Counted from the stretch's first letter, positions 18,146 to 26,966 are shown. The stretch is DNA of 64,000 bases from Alloyangia pacifica (GCF_020524285.1 NZ_JAIVKX010000016.1:62001-126000), one strand, 5' to 3'. Numbers and translations are program-made. The notes: generated by a model not told the origin, from the sequence alone.

Positions 18146-18532
18146 TCAGATTTGCGCGGCAATACTTGTCTTGTCGATGACGGACCAGACGTTCTGTATC
18201 TTTCGATCCTGGAACTCGTAAAACACGTTCTCGTCAAAGCGAACCCTTTTGCCGTTCACTGCCATTCCGAAGAGGTAGCCTACCGGGGTGCAGTCGAATG
18301 CCAAGCGGCTGGCAATCATGGGCGGGTCGCAGACAAGACCTGCGATGTTGAAATGGAGATCGGGTATCGCGCGGAAGTCCGCAACGAGCATGTTTGCGTA
18401 GCCGTCGAGACCGATCGAGACCCCGTTGTATTGCACCTGGTCGGCGACATAGAGATGAAGATCCTGCCAGCCCTGCCTGTTCAAACACGCGATATACCCC
18501 TGATAGGATTCAATGATCTCGTCTCGCCCCAC
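18146..18532 (-). CDS. SnoaL-like (NTF2-fold) polyketide cyclase-family protein
   Basis: 128 residues from a GTG at 18532, where GGCGGGAG lies just upstream and the SnoaL-like fold begins (DEIIESYQGYIACLN); the longer frame to 18772 adds non-homologous sequence. The middle (DFRAIPDLHFNIAGLVCDPPMIASRL) and the end (FYEFQDRKIQNVWSVID) follow the SnoaL/ester cyclase pattern. The substrate is unknown. It follows the RidA gene on the same strand, about 170 bp upstream. Confidence 0.7.
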   Translation of the reverse strand: MGRDEIIESYQGYIACLNRQGWQDLHLYVADQVQYNGVSIGLDGYANMLVADFRAIPDLHFNIAGLVCDPPMIASRLAFDCTPVGYLFGMAVNGKRVRFDENVFYEFQDRKIQNVWSVIDKTSIAAQI

Positions 18533-18747
18533 TGCTCCCGCCTCTGTATTCCGCCTCGACGGACTGTAACCTGCGGGAGAGAAGACGCAACGGCACGACT
18601 GGCGACTTCGTCCGCTCTGAGGTCGACCGACGCCGCATTGCCGAGAATCTGCACCTAGGGCTTCGCGATCGCTCACGCACTGCGGCACTGCGCAACCGAA
18701 AACGCTTGCCGCTGTTTCGTCAGGAAGAAACCGGATACAACGCTTAG

Positions 18748-18885
18748 CGGCGTCTGGATAAGCACGAGACATCGCAATGCTACCTGCCGGCGATGCACAA
18801 GCGTGAGTGCTACAACAAGGAACGACCGCATAGTGCGCTCGGATATCGAGTACCTGCGCCTAAGCTCTTCAGCCCAGTAGATCGA
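18748..18885 (+). mobile_element. IS3-type transposase C-terminal fragment (scar)
   Basis: The frame reads ...YNKERPHSALGYRVP..., the near-universal end of the IS3-family DDE integrase core (NxxRPHSALGY). A stop precedes the fragment at 18745, and no catalytic D-D-E residues, inverted repeats or partner ORF remain. It is the remnant of a deleted insertion sequence between the SnoaL-like gene and the EamA gene. Confidence 0.75.
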
Positions 18886-18948
18886 AGGTCAGCCGGCATC
18901 AGCATTTCACCCGGACCACCTGCTGGGTTCAGCTCATCTTCCTACCGG

Positions 18949-19899
18949 TCAGGCACGCTCACACATTGGCACCCGGTCGGCGCGCAGCGCCCGGCGGCTG
19001 ATGATCCACTCTTGCGCCTGCACGACGATCATGCCGACAAGCACTAACGCGCCCCCCAGAAGAAACTCCGATGTCAGAGCGTCCCCCAGCAGGACGGCTC
19101 CGCTGACCACGCCGAAGACCGGGGTCATAAAGCTGAGCACCCCGAGCCGCGAAGAACGGTAAATCTGCAGCATGCGGAACCAGACGAGGAAGCTGAGGCT
19201 GCAGACAACTATCGTCTGGAATGAGAGGCTGACCATCACCGCAGGCGTCGGTTCGAGCGACAGCCGCCCCGTCAGTGTGCAGAAGCCAAGCGCCGCTGCC
19301 CCCGCGATAACCAACTGGTAGAAGAGCGTCTGCGCCGGCGGCGCCTCGGAGACGCGGGTGGTGCGGATCACCACGGTCGTCATCCCCCAGCAGACGCCCG
19401 CAGCCAGTCCGAGCACGTCACCGAGGACCAGCCCGGGGGTCAGCGCGGCGCCCGGCCCGCGCAGCTCGGGGAGCACGAAGATCGCAGCGACGCCGACAAA
19501 GGTGATCGCCACCCCGACCCATTGCACCGCCCCCATGCGTTCGTCGGGCTGCGCCACATGCAGGCCAATCGCCGCGAAAATCGGTGCGGTATAGAGAAAT
19601 ACCGCCATATGCGAAGCCGTGGTCCAGCGCAGCCCCTCGGCAACCAGCAGGAACTCGAGCGCGAAGAGCGCCCCCGCAAGCAGGCCGGGCCCGAGAAACA
19701 GCCCGCGGTGCCAGCGGTCGCGCAGAAACACCCGGCTCAGCGCCAGGACAATCAACGCGGCACAGGCCGAACGAAGGCCGATCTGCAGCATTGGATCGAC
19801 CGAGTCCGCGACGATCTTCATTGCGCTCTGCTGCAGCCCCCAGATCAGGCACAGCAGGATCATCACGGCGATGGCGGTGGTATCAATGGGTCGTTTCAT
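18949..19899 (-). CDS. EamA-family (DMT) transporter
   Basis: 316 residues with ten predicted membrane helices in two repeated halves, opening with AIAVMILLCLIWGLQQSAMKI, the usual EamA start. Such proteins export metabolites or amino acids across the inner membrane. It is divergent from an AraC-type regulator across 98 bp, so control by that regulator is likely. A second EamA exporter lies at 21688. Confidence 0.85.
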   Translation of the reverse strand: MKRPIDTTAIAVMILLCLIWGLQQSAMKIVADSVDPMLQIGLRSACAALIVLALSRVFLRDRWHRGLFLGPGLLAGALFALEFLLVAEGLRWTTASHMAVFLYTAPIFAAIGLHVAQPDERMGAVQWVGVAITFVGVAAIFVLPELRGPGAALTPGLVLGDVLGLAAGVCWGMTTVVIRTTRVSEAPPAQTLFYQLVIAGAAALGFCTLTGRLSLEPTPAVMVSLSFQTIVVCSLSFLVWFRMLQIYRSSRLGVLSFMTPVFGVVSGAVLLGDALTSEFLLGGALVLVGMIVVQAQEWIISRRALRADRVPMCERA

Positions 19900-19997
19900 G
19901 GGCGCACCTTGGCAGGCAAATCATGAGCCCTGTTTAGACTGGCCGATTACCTATATATAGCGAAGATACGCCAAACAATCGTCCCGGACCGCCAGCC

Positions 19998-20780
19998 ATG
20001 ACCCCAGCCCAGAGCGCGCCGCACCTGCGCCATCCGCCCTTTAGCGATAAGCTGCCCGCTCCGATCTACTTCCGGCTAGAGAGCATGCCAGACAACGCCA
20101 CATACCCGGTGATGCGGCATCCGTGGGGAGAGTTCGTATATTCCTTCAGTGGCGTTACCGAGTTGCGGCTCGCGGGGCAGCATCTGCTCGCGCCCCCACA
20201 CATGGGCTTTTGGATCCCGCCCCACGTAGAGCACGTGGGCTTCAACCGGCGCGCCGCGGTGCATTTCTCGGCGTACATCAGCGAAGAGTTCTGCGACGCG
20301 ATGCCGGATCGCACATGCTCGCTTCTTGTCACCCCATTGCTGCGCGCCATCCTCAATAGTCTCGCGGAAACCCGGTTCACTAATACCGAGACGCAGTCCC
20401 GCCTGTTGCGCGTCATGGTCGACGAGCTCGAAACTTGTTCAATTGCCGACAGTTTCGTGCCGGAAACCAGTGATGTGTTGCTGGCCCCCGTGCTTGAGGC
20501 ACTTCGCGATGCGCCCGCCGATCCACGCAGCAATGCGCAACTCGCCCGGGCTTTTGGGATGAGTGACCGGACGCTGGTCCGACGCTGTACGCAAGAACTT
20601 GGTATGTCGCTCAGTGAATGGCGCCAGCGCGTGCGCGTGGTCCGGGGCATCTCGTTGTTGCAGGACGGCGCCAGCGTCGAGAGCGTGGCGCTCGATCTCG
20701 GCTACGGCACGGCCTCGGCCTTCATCGCCATGTTTCGGCGCATCACTGGCAGCAGCCCTGCGCGTTTCATAGGCCGGTAG
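19998..20780 (+). CDS. AraC-family transcriptional regulator
   Basis: 260 residues. The N-terminal cupin-like sensor (HPWGEFVYSFSGVTEL...PPHMGFWIPPHVEHVGF) precedes a C-terminal double helix-turn-helix (residues 170-258, with DLGYGTASAFIAMFRRITGSSPARF). This is the short AraC type that often controls a divergently encoded exporter. Its neighbour across the 98-bp gap is an EamA transporter. Confidence 0.88.
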   Translation: MTPAQSAPHLRHPPFSDKLPAPIYFRLESMPDNATYPVMRHPWGEFVYSFSGVTELRLAGQHLLAPPHMGFWIPPHVEHVGFNRRAAVHFSAYISEEFCDAMPDRTCSLLVTPLLRAILNSLAETRFTNTETQSRLLRVMVDELETCSIADSFVPETSDVLLAPVLEALRDAPADPRSNAQLARAFGMSDRTLVRRCTQELGMSLSEWRQRVRVVRGISLLQDGASVESVALDLGYGTASAFIAMFRRITGSSPARFIGR

Positions 20781-21687
20781 AGGTCCCGCCTGGTCCGACC
20801 ACGCCGCCGGAACGACAAGGCCCCCACGATTTCGTCGGCACCTACGTATACGCGTCAGGTTTAGCCGTCACCGCGCCGGGCAAATTCCCTAGTGTCCACT
20901 GAGCGGAGCACCGCAGCGCGTAGTCTCAATGTGTGCATCATTTCGACTTCAACTTACCCTAGGTAAGCTCTTTTACTGCGCAAACTGCCAATTGTTTCAC
21001 CGTTATGCGCCAAAGCACTGCGAGGGGCCATCCGCGGTGCCAGTGTTGTCTCGAGATTTTCATGTGCACCCGCTAATCTGTCTCGGTAGGCTTGGGGAGG
21101 CGAGCATGCACATCTCGGTATCACGAACTGACAAAGGCTACAGCGTTAAGCTCCTGTCAGCGCAGCTTACCATTCAGGGCGAGGTCTGCTTTAGACTGAA
21201 ATCTGATGCCGTGGAATTTGCCGAGCTTTGGCGCGATTGGGTCGGCGCTCAAAGTATCGTTGCGTAAGCACACCCCAGGGCAAGAAAAGTGAGACCGCTG
21301 TACAGCAGTCCGTCCCCAATGCCCTGACAAAACGCCGGTCATCAAACCCAACGCTGATACCGAGCGGCCCGATGCTTCCGCCCACTATATGTCAAAGTCG
21401 AGTCCACCTCGCGATGGTAAGACGATGCCCGACACAATCCGGTCCGAACCGCTGGGATACCCTTGGCCGGCGATGGACATGAGCCCAAGCGATGGTCTTC
21501 AACTCTGCCATCCGTCTCATCTCCCCGTCACGGATGTTTGGAGGCGAGAGATGCACCTTGATCTCGAACGGCTCCGCCGCAAGACCGCGCGTGCCCAGTG
21601 GCAGTATCTGCCTTCGCCGAAAAATCGCTGCCCGCCGGGTCCGGGCGACTCTGCCCTCTTGCCAAATAAGGGCGCTCCGCTCATGGC
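20781..21687. other. Mostly empty intergenic stretch
   Basis: Apart from the small ORF at 21106 nothing is supported. GC is lower in the first 300 bases than in flanking genes, hinting at acquired or decaying DNA. Confidence 0.4.
21106..21267 (+). CDS. Small hypothetical protein, 53 residues
   Basis: The ATG at 21106 is preceded by GGGGAGG at five bases, a strong ribosome-binding site that argues for translation; the frame further upstream (from 20929) has no such support. The product, beginning MHISVSRTDKGYSVKLLSAQ, is soluble with alternating hydrophobic residues and no recognised family. Confidence 0.45.
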   Translation: MHISVSRTDKGYSVKLLSAQLTIQGEVCFRLKSDAVEFAELWRDWVGAQSIVA

Positions 21688-22650
21688 ATGCGGATGCAAA
21701 CCACCAACGCCCCTCGCACGCCCCCCATCGCATCTCCGCAGATCGACCGGCCGCTGCTCGGCGCGGTGCTCATGCTTGGCTTCTGCGCCACGGCGCCGCT
21801 TATCGATGTCGGCTCAAAGCTCGCGACGCGCAGCCTGCCCGTTGCCGAGATCACCGTAGCACGCTTCGTCGTGCAGGGCGTCCTCATGGTGGCGCTGGCG
21901 TTGGTCCTGCGCATCCGCCTGCGCCTGACCCCGCGCGAACTCGTCCTGACAATCGCACGCGCGGCGCTGTCGCTAATCGCGACCATCGGTTTCGTCGGTG
22001 CCATGGTGCGCATGCCAATCGCGGACGCGCTGGCGATTGCACAGATCGAACCTTTCGTGCTGATGTTCCTCGGCTGGGCCCTGCTGGGCGAAAGCGTCGG
22101 GCCGCGCCGGATCCTCGCCTCCATCGTGGGGTTCGGCGGCGCACTCCTGGTGGTTCAGCCAGGGCTGGCAAGCCACGGCATCGCGGCCATCCTGCCGCTG
22201 ATTACGGCGGTGGCCTTCGCTGGCTACATGTTGGTCACCCGGCAGCTTCGCAGTCTGGCCCCAGTGGCGCAGCAGGCCACGACCGCCATCGCTGCGGTGA
22301 TCCTTGGGCTGCCCTTCCTGTGGCTTTTGCCAGAGAGCCTTGGCGGCGGGGCCACTTGGCCACAGGGCGTGGCGTGGGTCCATCTCGGCGGCATGGGCCT
22401 CGCGGCGACCCTGTCGCACATCTTTCTAACCTACGCGCTGCGGCTCGCACCCTCGGCGCTGATCGCCCCCTTGGGATATCTTGAGCTCGCCTCGGCAACC
22501 GTCCTGGGCTGGCTGGTGTTCGGTGACTTCCCCGCGCCTATGGTCTGGGCGGGGATCGCGCTGATCGTGGGCTCCGGGCTATATCTGATCCATCGCGAGC
22601 AGCTGGCGCACCGCCGCCCGCAGGTGCCGGTCACCTCGAGCACGCTATAG
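21688..22650 (+). CDS. EamA-family (DMT) transporter
   Basis: 320 residues, ten membrane helices in two EamA repeats (first repeat ends near GWALLGESVGPRRILASIVGFGGALLV). It is an inner-membrane exporter of unknown substrate. Only distant similarity to the EamA protein at 18949 is seen. Relics follow directly: an excisionase-like stub and a broken class II aldolase on the opposite strand. Confidence 0.85.
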   Translation: MRMQTTNAPRTPPIASPQIDRPLLGAVLMLGFCATAPLIDVGSKLATRSLPVAEITVARFVVQGVLMVALALVLRIRLRLTPRELVLTIARAALSLIATIGFVGAMVRMPIADALAIAQIEPFVLMFLGWALLGESVGPRRILASIVGFGGALLVVQPGLASHGIAAILPLITAVAFAGYMLVTRQLRSLAPVAQQATTAIAAVILGLPFLWLLPESLGGGATWPQGVAWVHLGGMGLAATLSHIFLTYALRLAPSALIAPLGYLELASATVLGWLVFGDFPAPMVWAGIALIVGSGLYLIHREQLAHRRPQVPVTSSTL

Positions 22651-22653
22651 GCA

Positions 22654-22740
22654 TTAGCCCTGCCCCTGCGCATCATACCGCGAGAGGATCGCGGCAACCT
22701 CTTTCTCGCTCAGCATGCGCGGCGACAGGCCACACGTCAT
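22654..22740 (-). pseudogene. Excisionase/AlpA-like N-terminal stub
   Basis: 28 codons beginning MTCGLSPRMLSEKEVAAI and ending in a stop. The start matches the relic at 5072-5125. The ATG overlaps the last codon of the broken aldolase, so the two relics were joined end to end, most simply by an island excision or deletion with a junction here. Confidence 0.5.
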
Positions 22741-23201
22741 GATTTCCCGTCTGGCCCCGCCTCGAGCTCTTCGATGGCGCGAACTGCAGCTTCGAGATTC
22801 TCGCCTGCCGCAACCGCCCCATGGTTGGCCAGCATCCCAGCCCATCGCTTGTCCGACAGCCCTTGGATCGTGTTGTGGATCGCCAGATCGCCGGGCAAGA
22901 GATAGTGCAGAACTGTATCCCCCCGAGCTTCATGACCGGATAGGGCGTCGGTGGCGACAGCAAGTCATGCAGATCCGCATCGAGTATCAAAAACATTGCC
23001 ACGCGATAACACACGGCAGATGCACGGCACTCCGGACGGCGCCAAGGACCTCATAAAGCGCGCTGTGCAGCGGCATATCCTTTGTCGGCGCATCGCCCTC
23101 GACATCGGTCAATTGCGCCTCGATCCGAGGGACAGCCCCTGAGTGGAAAACGTGGAGGCGTAGCCGCACACCTGTTCGCGTAGGGGCGCGAGCTCGTTCA
23201 T
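22737..23201 (-). pseudogene. Broken class II aldolase (OtnC-like 3-oxo-tetronate 4-phosphate decarboxylase)
   Basis: Pieces of the family occur in order but in different frames: MNELAPLREQ...STQGLSLGS from ATG 23201, then VEGDAPTKDMPLHSALYEVLGAV, then LDADLHDLLSPPTPYPVMKLGG, then LLPGDLAIHNTIQGL...GMLANHGAVAAGENLEAAVRAIEELEAG. The Gly-Asn-Ile-Ser and first metal-histidine region is deleted, at least two frameshifts occur, and the C-terminus is cut off at 22737. OtnC normally acts in threonate/erythronate breakdown; this copy cannot be functional. Confidence 0.75.
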
Positions 23202-23318
23202 GACCGCGCCACCAGCACAGAGATCACTTGACGAAAATCGGAGCACCGTTTGCCGCCGAAACGCGCGCCAATCACTTCGCCGCGGTCTTAGGACACACGT
23301 CCCCTTCGGCCCCTGCCG

Positions 23319-23642
23319 TCATGCCATACCGCCGTAGCCCATGAAGCCGACGCTCGGATTGCTGCCATCCGAACCCACCTGGCAGCGCCAGGGGGCGCCG
23401 CTCGGACCGATCCGCATGTAGACCGAGCTTCTTGCGCCCGAGGCCTGCGATCCGACGACCTTCAGCCTGCCCGAGGTTTCCGCCGCCAGCTTGGCCCGGC
23501 ATGCCGCCACGGCCGCGTCGCTCGCGGAAAAGCTGCCCTCGACAAAGCCCTTGGTCAGCGGTTGAATCTGCGGGTCCTCGGCACAGGCGGCAACGCCGGC
23601 AAGCGCGGCAAGCAGCGCGGCGGTCCGGGCAAAATCAACCAT
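23319..23642 (-). CDS. Small putative lipoprotein, unknown
   Basis: 107 residues from ATG 23642, which has GAGGAGG upstream. The N-terminus (TAALLAALAGVAAC) is a signal peptide ending in a lipobox Cys. The mature part has two more Cys residues and ends VGFMGYGGMA. A middle segment (SASDAAVAACRAKLAAET) resembles small periplasmic proteins of Rhodobacteraceae without known function. Confidence 0.6.
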   Translation of the reverse strand: MVDFARTAALLAALAGVAACAEDPQIQPLTKGFVEGSFSASDAAVAACRAKLAAETSGRLKVVGSQASGARSSVYMRIGPSGAPWRCQVGSDGSNPSVGFMGYGGMA

Positions 23643-23700
23643 CAGGGGTGTCCTCCTCTTGTGGCAATTCCGGCCAGCCTGCGGCAGCGGGGGACCCGGC

Positions 23701-24453
23701 TCAAGGGGGGCTGGCGCACTCGTGTCCGAACGTTTCCGCGTGCCGGTCGCGCCCGCCCGCCCCCGGCAGCCCGGCGCCGCGCATCGCCTCCGAGATGGTC
23801 TCGAGATGCGCCCGCATCGCCGCTGCCGCGCGGTCCGGGTCGCGCCCCGAGATCGCCGACGCAATGGCCTCGTGCTGGGCGCTATGGCGCTCGGTGAACG
23901 CGCTGACGCCGAGCCGGCGATAGGTCAGCTCCCACTCGCGCTGCCAGGCCGCGTGACGCCGCACTCCCGCAAGATAATCAAGCAGCCCCAGCAGGATCGG
24001 GTTACCCGTCACCTCGGCGATGCCCCGGTGAAAGGCCGCGTCGAGCTGCTCGCTTTCGGGCCGCGTGCGTGCCCTGCGGCCGCGCTGCGCCAGATCCGCC
24101 AGGTAGGCCGCCTGCTCTGCGGTCGCGAGCCGCGCCGCCTCGGCGGCCACCGAGGGCTCGATGGTCTGCCGCGCCTGCATGAGCTGCATCGGCGCGGCAC
24201 CCTGCACCAGGATCTGCTCGCGGATCGGATGGCCGAGCGGCCGCGGACCGCAGAAAGTGCCTTGCCCGACATGCCGCCAGAGCTCGCCCTCGCGCTCGAG
24301 CACCTGCAACGCGCCGCGCAGCGTCTCGCGGCTGCAGCCGAGCTGGCGGGCAAGTGTGCGCTCCGCGGGCAGCCGCGCGCCGACCTCGGTGGCCAGATCG
24401 GCCACTAGCCCACGGAGTTCCGACAGGACGACCTGCCCCCGCTTCGATGTCAT
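23701..24453 (-). CDS. GntR-family (FadR subfamily) regulator
   Basis: 250 residues from ATG 24453. The winged helix-turn-helix (GARLPAERTLARQLGCSRETLRGALQVLEREG) is at residues 25-60, then an all-helical FCD effector domain with Asp/His metal-ligand candidates (DAAFHRGIAEVTGNP, RHSAQHEAIASAI). It is divergent from a TauE/SafE transporter across 90 bp containing a direct repeat that may be its operator. Confidence 0.86.
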   Translation of the reverse strand: MTSKRGQVVLSELRGLVADLATEVGARLPAERTLARQLGCSRETLRGALQVLEREGELWRHVGQGTFCGPRPLGHPIREQILVQGAAPMQLMQARQTIEPSVAAEAARLATAEQAAYLADLAQRGRRARTRPESEQLDAAFHRGIAEVTGNPILLGLLDYLAGVRRHAAWQREWELTYRRLGVSAFTERHSAQHEAIASAISGRDPDRAAAAMRAHLETISEAMRGAGLPGAGGRDRHAETFGHECASPP

Positions 24454-24480
24454 GCCGTGCCTCCCACTCCGGGCAAAAAC

Positions 24481-24501
24481 CAGACCAATTTGCAGACCAA
24501 T
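24481..24501. promoter_or_regulatory. Candidate GntR operator (direct repeat CAGACCAAT)
   Basis: CAGACCAAT occurs at 24481-24489 and 24493-24501, 12 bp apart, in the gap between the divergent GntR and TauE/SafE genes. FadR-type sites often contain TGGT...ACCA half sites; here the halves are direct rather than inverted. Site assignment is inference. Confidence 0.4.
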
Positions 24502-24543
24502 GCCATGCCATGCAACACCGCGCCGCTCTCGAGGAGGACCCAG

Positions 24544-25299
24544 ATGCTGACCACGACCATCCTTGCCCTTGCCGGTGTCGGCGCAGGGGCGCTCAACGCC
24601 ATCGCGGGCGGAGGCACATTCCTGACCTTTCCCGCGCTGGTCTGGGTCGGCGTGCCGCCGATCATGGCCAATGCCACCGCCACTTTCGCCGCCCTGCCCG
24701 GCTATGCCGGAAGCAGCTGGGCCTATCGGCGCGACATCCAGGCAGGCGACGGGCCGAGCCTGCGCGCGCTCGTCGCCACCGCCGTGCTTGGCGGGATCCT
24801 CGGTGCGCTGCTCTTGCTGGTCACCCCCGAGGACCTGTTTTCTGGCGTCATTCCCTGGCTGCTGCTGATCGCCACGCTGGCCTTTGCCGCCGGCCCCGCG
24901 CTGCTGCGCCGGCTGATCGCCTCGGGGCGCCGCCCGCCCGATGCGGTTTCGCCGGCGCTGCTGCTGCTCGTCTCGATCTACGGCGGCTATTTCAACGGCG
25001 GGCTCGGGATCCTGCTGCTGGCCGCCTTCGGACTCATCGGCATGAGCAACCTGCACCGGATGAACGGGCTGAAGACGCTGGCCTCGCTGGTGCTGTCGGC
25101 TGTCTCGGTCGCCACATACAGCCTTGCCGGGCTGATCGACTGGACCGCGCTGCTTGTCACCGGCATTGGCTGCGCCACGGGCGGCTACGTCGGGGCGTAT
25201 ATGGCCCGCAAGGTGCAGGACCTGTCGCTCCTGCGGACCTTCATCGTCACCGTCGGGCTGGTCACCACCATCGTCTTCTTTGCGCAGGCCTACGGTTGA
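24544..25299 (+). CDS. TauE/SafE (TSUP) family sulfite/organosulfonate exporter-like protein
   Basis: 251 residues from ATG 24544, preceded by GAGGAGG. It has eight membrane helices with the TSUP signatures AGALNAIAGGGTFLTFPAL and GGYFNGGLGILLLAAFGL. The family moves sulfite, sulfoacetate or other small anions. The divergent GntR gene is the likely regulator. Confidence 0.85.
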   Translation: MLTTTILALAGVGAGALNAIAGGGTFLTFPALVWVGVPPIMANATATFAALPGYAGSSWAYRRDIQAGDGPSLRALVATAVLGGILGALLLLVTPEDLFSGVIPWLLLIATLAFAAGPALLRRLIASGRRPPDAVSPALLLLVSIYGGYFNGGLGILLLAAFGLIGMSNLHRMNGLKTLASLVLSAVSVATYSLAGLIDWTALLVTGIGCATGGYVGAYMARKVQDLSLLRTFIVTVGLVTTIVFFAQAYG

Positions 25300-25352
25300 A
25301 CTTTTCGCAGAATGCTGAATTTCTGCGCGGCAGGCACAGAAGGCAGCTCCCC

Positions 25353-26498
25353 ATGCACATCCTCCGTTCCCTCGGTCCCGCCGTGGCGCGCGTCTCCCTC
25401 GGCGAGGCGCTCCGCGCCGGTCTCGGCGCGCTGCTCGGCCTTGGCATCACCGGGCTCTTCCTGCTCTCGCCGCAGATCGACCTGAGCCTCGGGCTCTATC
25501 TCGTCGCGCCCTTCGGCGCGACCTCGGTGCTGCTCTTCGCGGTGCCCAACAGCCCCCTCGCGCAGCCCTGGTCCGCCATCGTCGGCAATACCGTGGCGGC
25601 GCTGGTGGGCGTTGCCACCTGCCTGCTGGTCGCCGATCCGGCGCTGCGCATCGCGCTTGCCGTGGGGCTGGCGATCACCGCGACGATCCTGTGCCGCGCG
25701 GTGCATCCGCCGGCGGGGGCTGTGGCGATGACCGCCGCCATGAGCCCCGAGGCCATCGACCATCTCGGCTTCTGGTTCGCGCTGACCCCGATCGCCGCGG
25801 GCACCACCGCGCTGGTCGTGCTTGCCGCGCTCTACGCCCGGCTGACCGGGCGGCACTACCCGTTCCGGCAGTTCGACGCCCCCGGCCAGCACGGCACCGG
25901 GGACCGTGCCCCCTCCGAGCGCCTCAGGCTCTCGGAGACAGAGCTTTCCGGGCTGCTGGAGCGCTACCGGCAGTCGTTCAACCTCGGGGTCGAGGATCTG
26001 GCCCGGCTCATCGGCGCCGCCGAGTTGCAAGCCGCGAGCCACCATGCAGGCCCGCTCTGCGCCGAGGACATCATGTCGCGCGATCTGGTCACCGTCGGCA
26101 GCGACACCCCGCTCGCCGAGGTCGCCCAGCTGTTCCGGCGGCATCGCTTCGCCTCGCTGCCGGTGGTCGGGCCGGGGCAGAGGTTTCTCGGGGTGATCTT
26201 CCAAATTCACCTGATCACCCGCGCCCGCGAAGACGCAGAGCGGCTCGAACGCGGCTTCCTGCCCGCCTTCCGGCGGCTCGTCGATCTGGGGCGCGAGACC
26301 CCGGTGACCGCCTCGGACATCATGAAGGTCGCCGGCCCGCGCGCGACGCGCGGCTCGCCGGTCGCCGCGCTGCTGCCGATGATGGCGGATGGCGACGTCG
26401 ATGCCATCCCGGTGCTGGAGCGCGGGCGCATCGTCGGCATCGTCACGCGCACGGACATGATCGCCGCGCTGGCGCGCCAGGCGCTCCGCGAGGCCTGA
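25353..26498 (+). CDS. HPP-family membrane protein with C-terminal CBS pair
   Basis: 381 residues. The membrane domain (residues 15-165) contains APFGATSVLLFAVPNSPLAQPW and the family HPPAGAVAM motif; HPP proteins are linked to nitrite transport into plastids or cells. Two CBS domains follow (DIMSRDLVTVGSDTPLAEVA and VDAIPVLERGRIVGIVTRTDMI), which usually sense adenine nucleotides. It starts 53 bp after the TauE/SafE gene on the same strand and may share its transcript. Confidence 0.82.
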   Translation: MHILRSLGPAVARVSLGEALRAGLGALLGLGITGLFLLSPQIDLSLGLYLVAPFGATSVLLFAVPNSPLAQPWSAIVGNTVAALVGVATCLLVADPALRIALAVGLAITATILCRAVHPPAGAVAMTAAMSPEAIDHLGFWFALTPIAAGTTALVVLAALYARLTGRHYPFRQFDAPGQHGTGDRAPSERLRLSETELSGLLERYRQSFNLGVEDLARLIGAAELQAASHHAGPLCAEDIMSRDLVTVGSDTPLAEVAQLFRRHRFASLPVVGPGQRFLGVIFQIHLITRAREDAERLERGFLPAFRRLVDLGRETPVTASDIMKVAGPRATRGSPVAALLPMMADGDVDAIPVLERGRIVGIVTRTDMIAALARQALREA

Positions 26499-26532
26499 GA
26501 CACCGATGAAGAGACGTGCGAACAAAAAAAAT

Positions 26533-26551
26533 GGCCGAGACAAGCTCGGCC
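26533..26551 (-). terminator. Hairpin with U-tract on the minus strand; leader-like on the plus strand
   Basis: GGCCGAG...CTCGGCC with a 5-base loop. Read on the minus strand it is followed by a run of Ts (26524-26531), a proper intrinsic terminator. On the plus strand it precedes CAACAGGGAGG and an ATG at 26578. This hairpin-then-SD arrangement is familiar upstream of TRAP or ABC binding-protein genes in Rhodobacteraceae (recalled). Confidence 0.5.
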
Positions 26552-26577
26552 GAAGTCCAACAGGGAGGTAGGGAAAG

Positions 26578-26712
26578 ATGAGCTTTTCAGCTCAAATCCG
26601 AACCCTGCGCCCTATCTATGGGCGAAATGAAAACTTCTCAACAAGAAGCACCATGCGTGTGCAGCATACCCGCCACCCAGGTCTCGCGGTCCCGCTGATG
26701 GTCTGCGCCTGA
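26578..26712 (+). CDS. Short ORF (44 residues) behind a strong ribosome-binding site
   Basis: The ATG follows CAGGGAGGTAGGG. The product begins MSFSAQIRTLRPIYGRNENF and has no recognised family. It may be a leader peptide or the stub left when the original downstream gene was replaced by the repeat that begins at 26791. Confidence 0.3.
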   Translation: MSFSAQIRTLRPIYGRNENFSTRSTMRVQHTRHPGLAVPLMVCA

Positions 26713-26790
26713 GTGGGGCCGAAACCCAAGCTTTCAAACACTCGGCCGTAACTCTGGTCGTGCCGGCAAACTGGGCGTCGAGCGTTCTAG

Positions 26791-26966
26791 GCATCTTGCG
26801 CAGGACAGATTTGCGTCGGGGAAGCTTGCGCTGCACCGCAGCAATTCCTATCTGAAGAGTACGGCACGGCGACGTGCTGGCGGAATTTGCCGGGCTCTCT
26901 CCTCCTCCCTGAGCCCTGCATTTCAGCAGCGGCCCCTCTCCTCCTCCCTTGGGGTCGCCGCGCTCC
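26791..26966 (+). ncRNA. CcsR/cuckoo-type anti-Shine-Dalgarno sRNA candidate, copy 2
   Basis: This is the second copy of the block at 17205. CTTG (26825-26828) and CCTATCT (26847-26853) keep the 18-base spacing. Hairpins at 26892-26916 (GGGCTC/GAGCCC) and 26929-26958 again present the loop core TCTCCTCCTCCCT. Where the copies differ in stems, pairing is kept or improved: GGACTC here becomes GGGCTC, and CAGCAC/GTGCTG becomes CGGCAC/GTGCTG with a G.U pair. Same strand as copy 1; RNA ends are estimates. Confidence 0.65.

Noticed and set aside
24354-26498. 714-codon single gene spanning the TauE/SafE and HPP regions
   Set aside because: The first 333 codons are out of frame with the TauE/SafE gene and nonsensical; the HPP protein starts at 25353.
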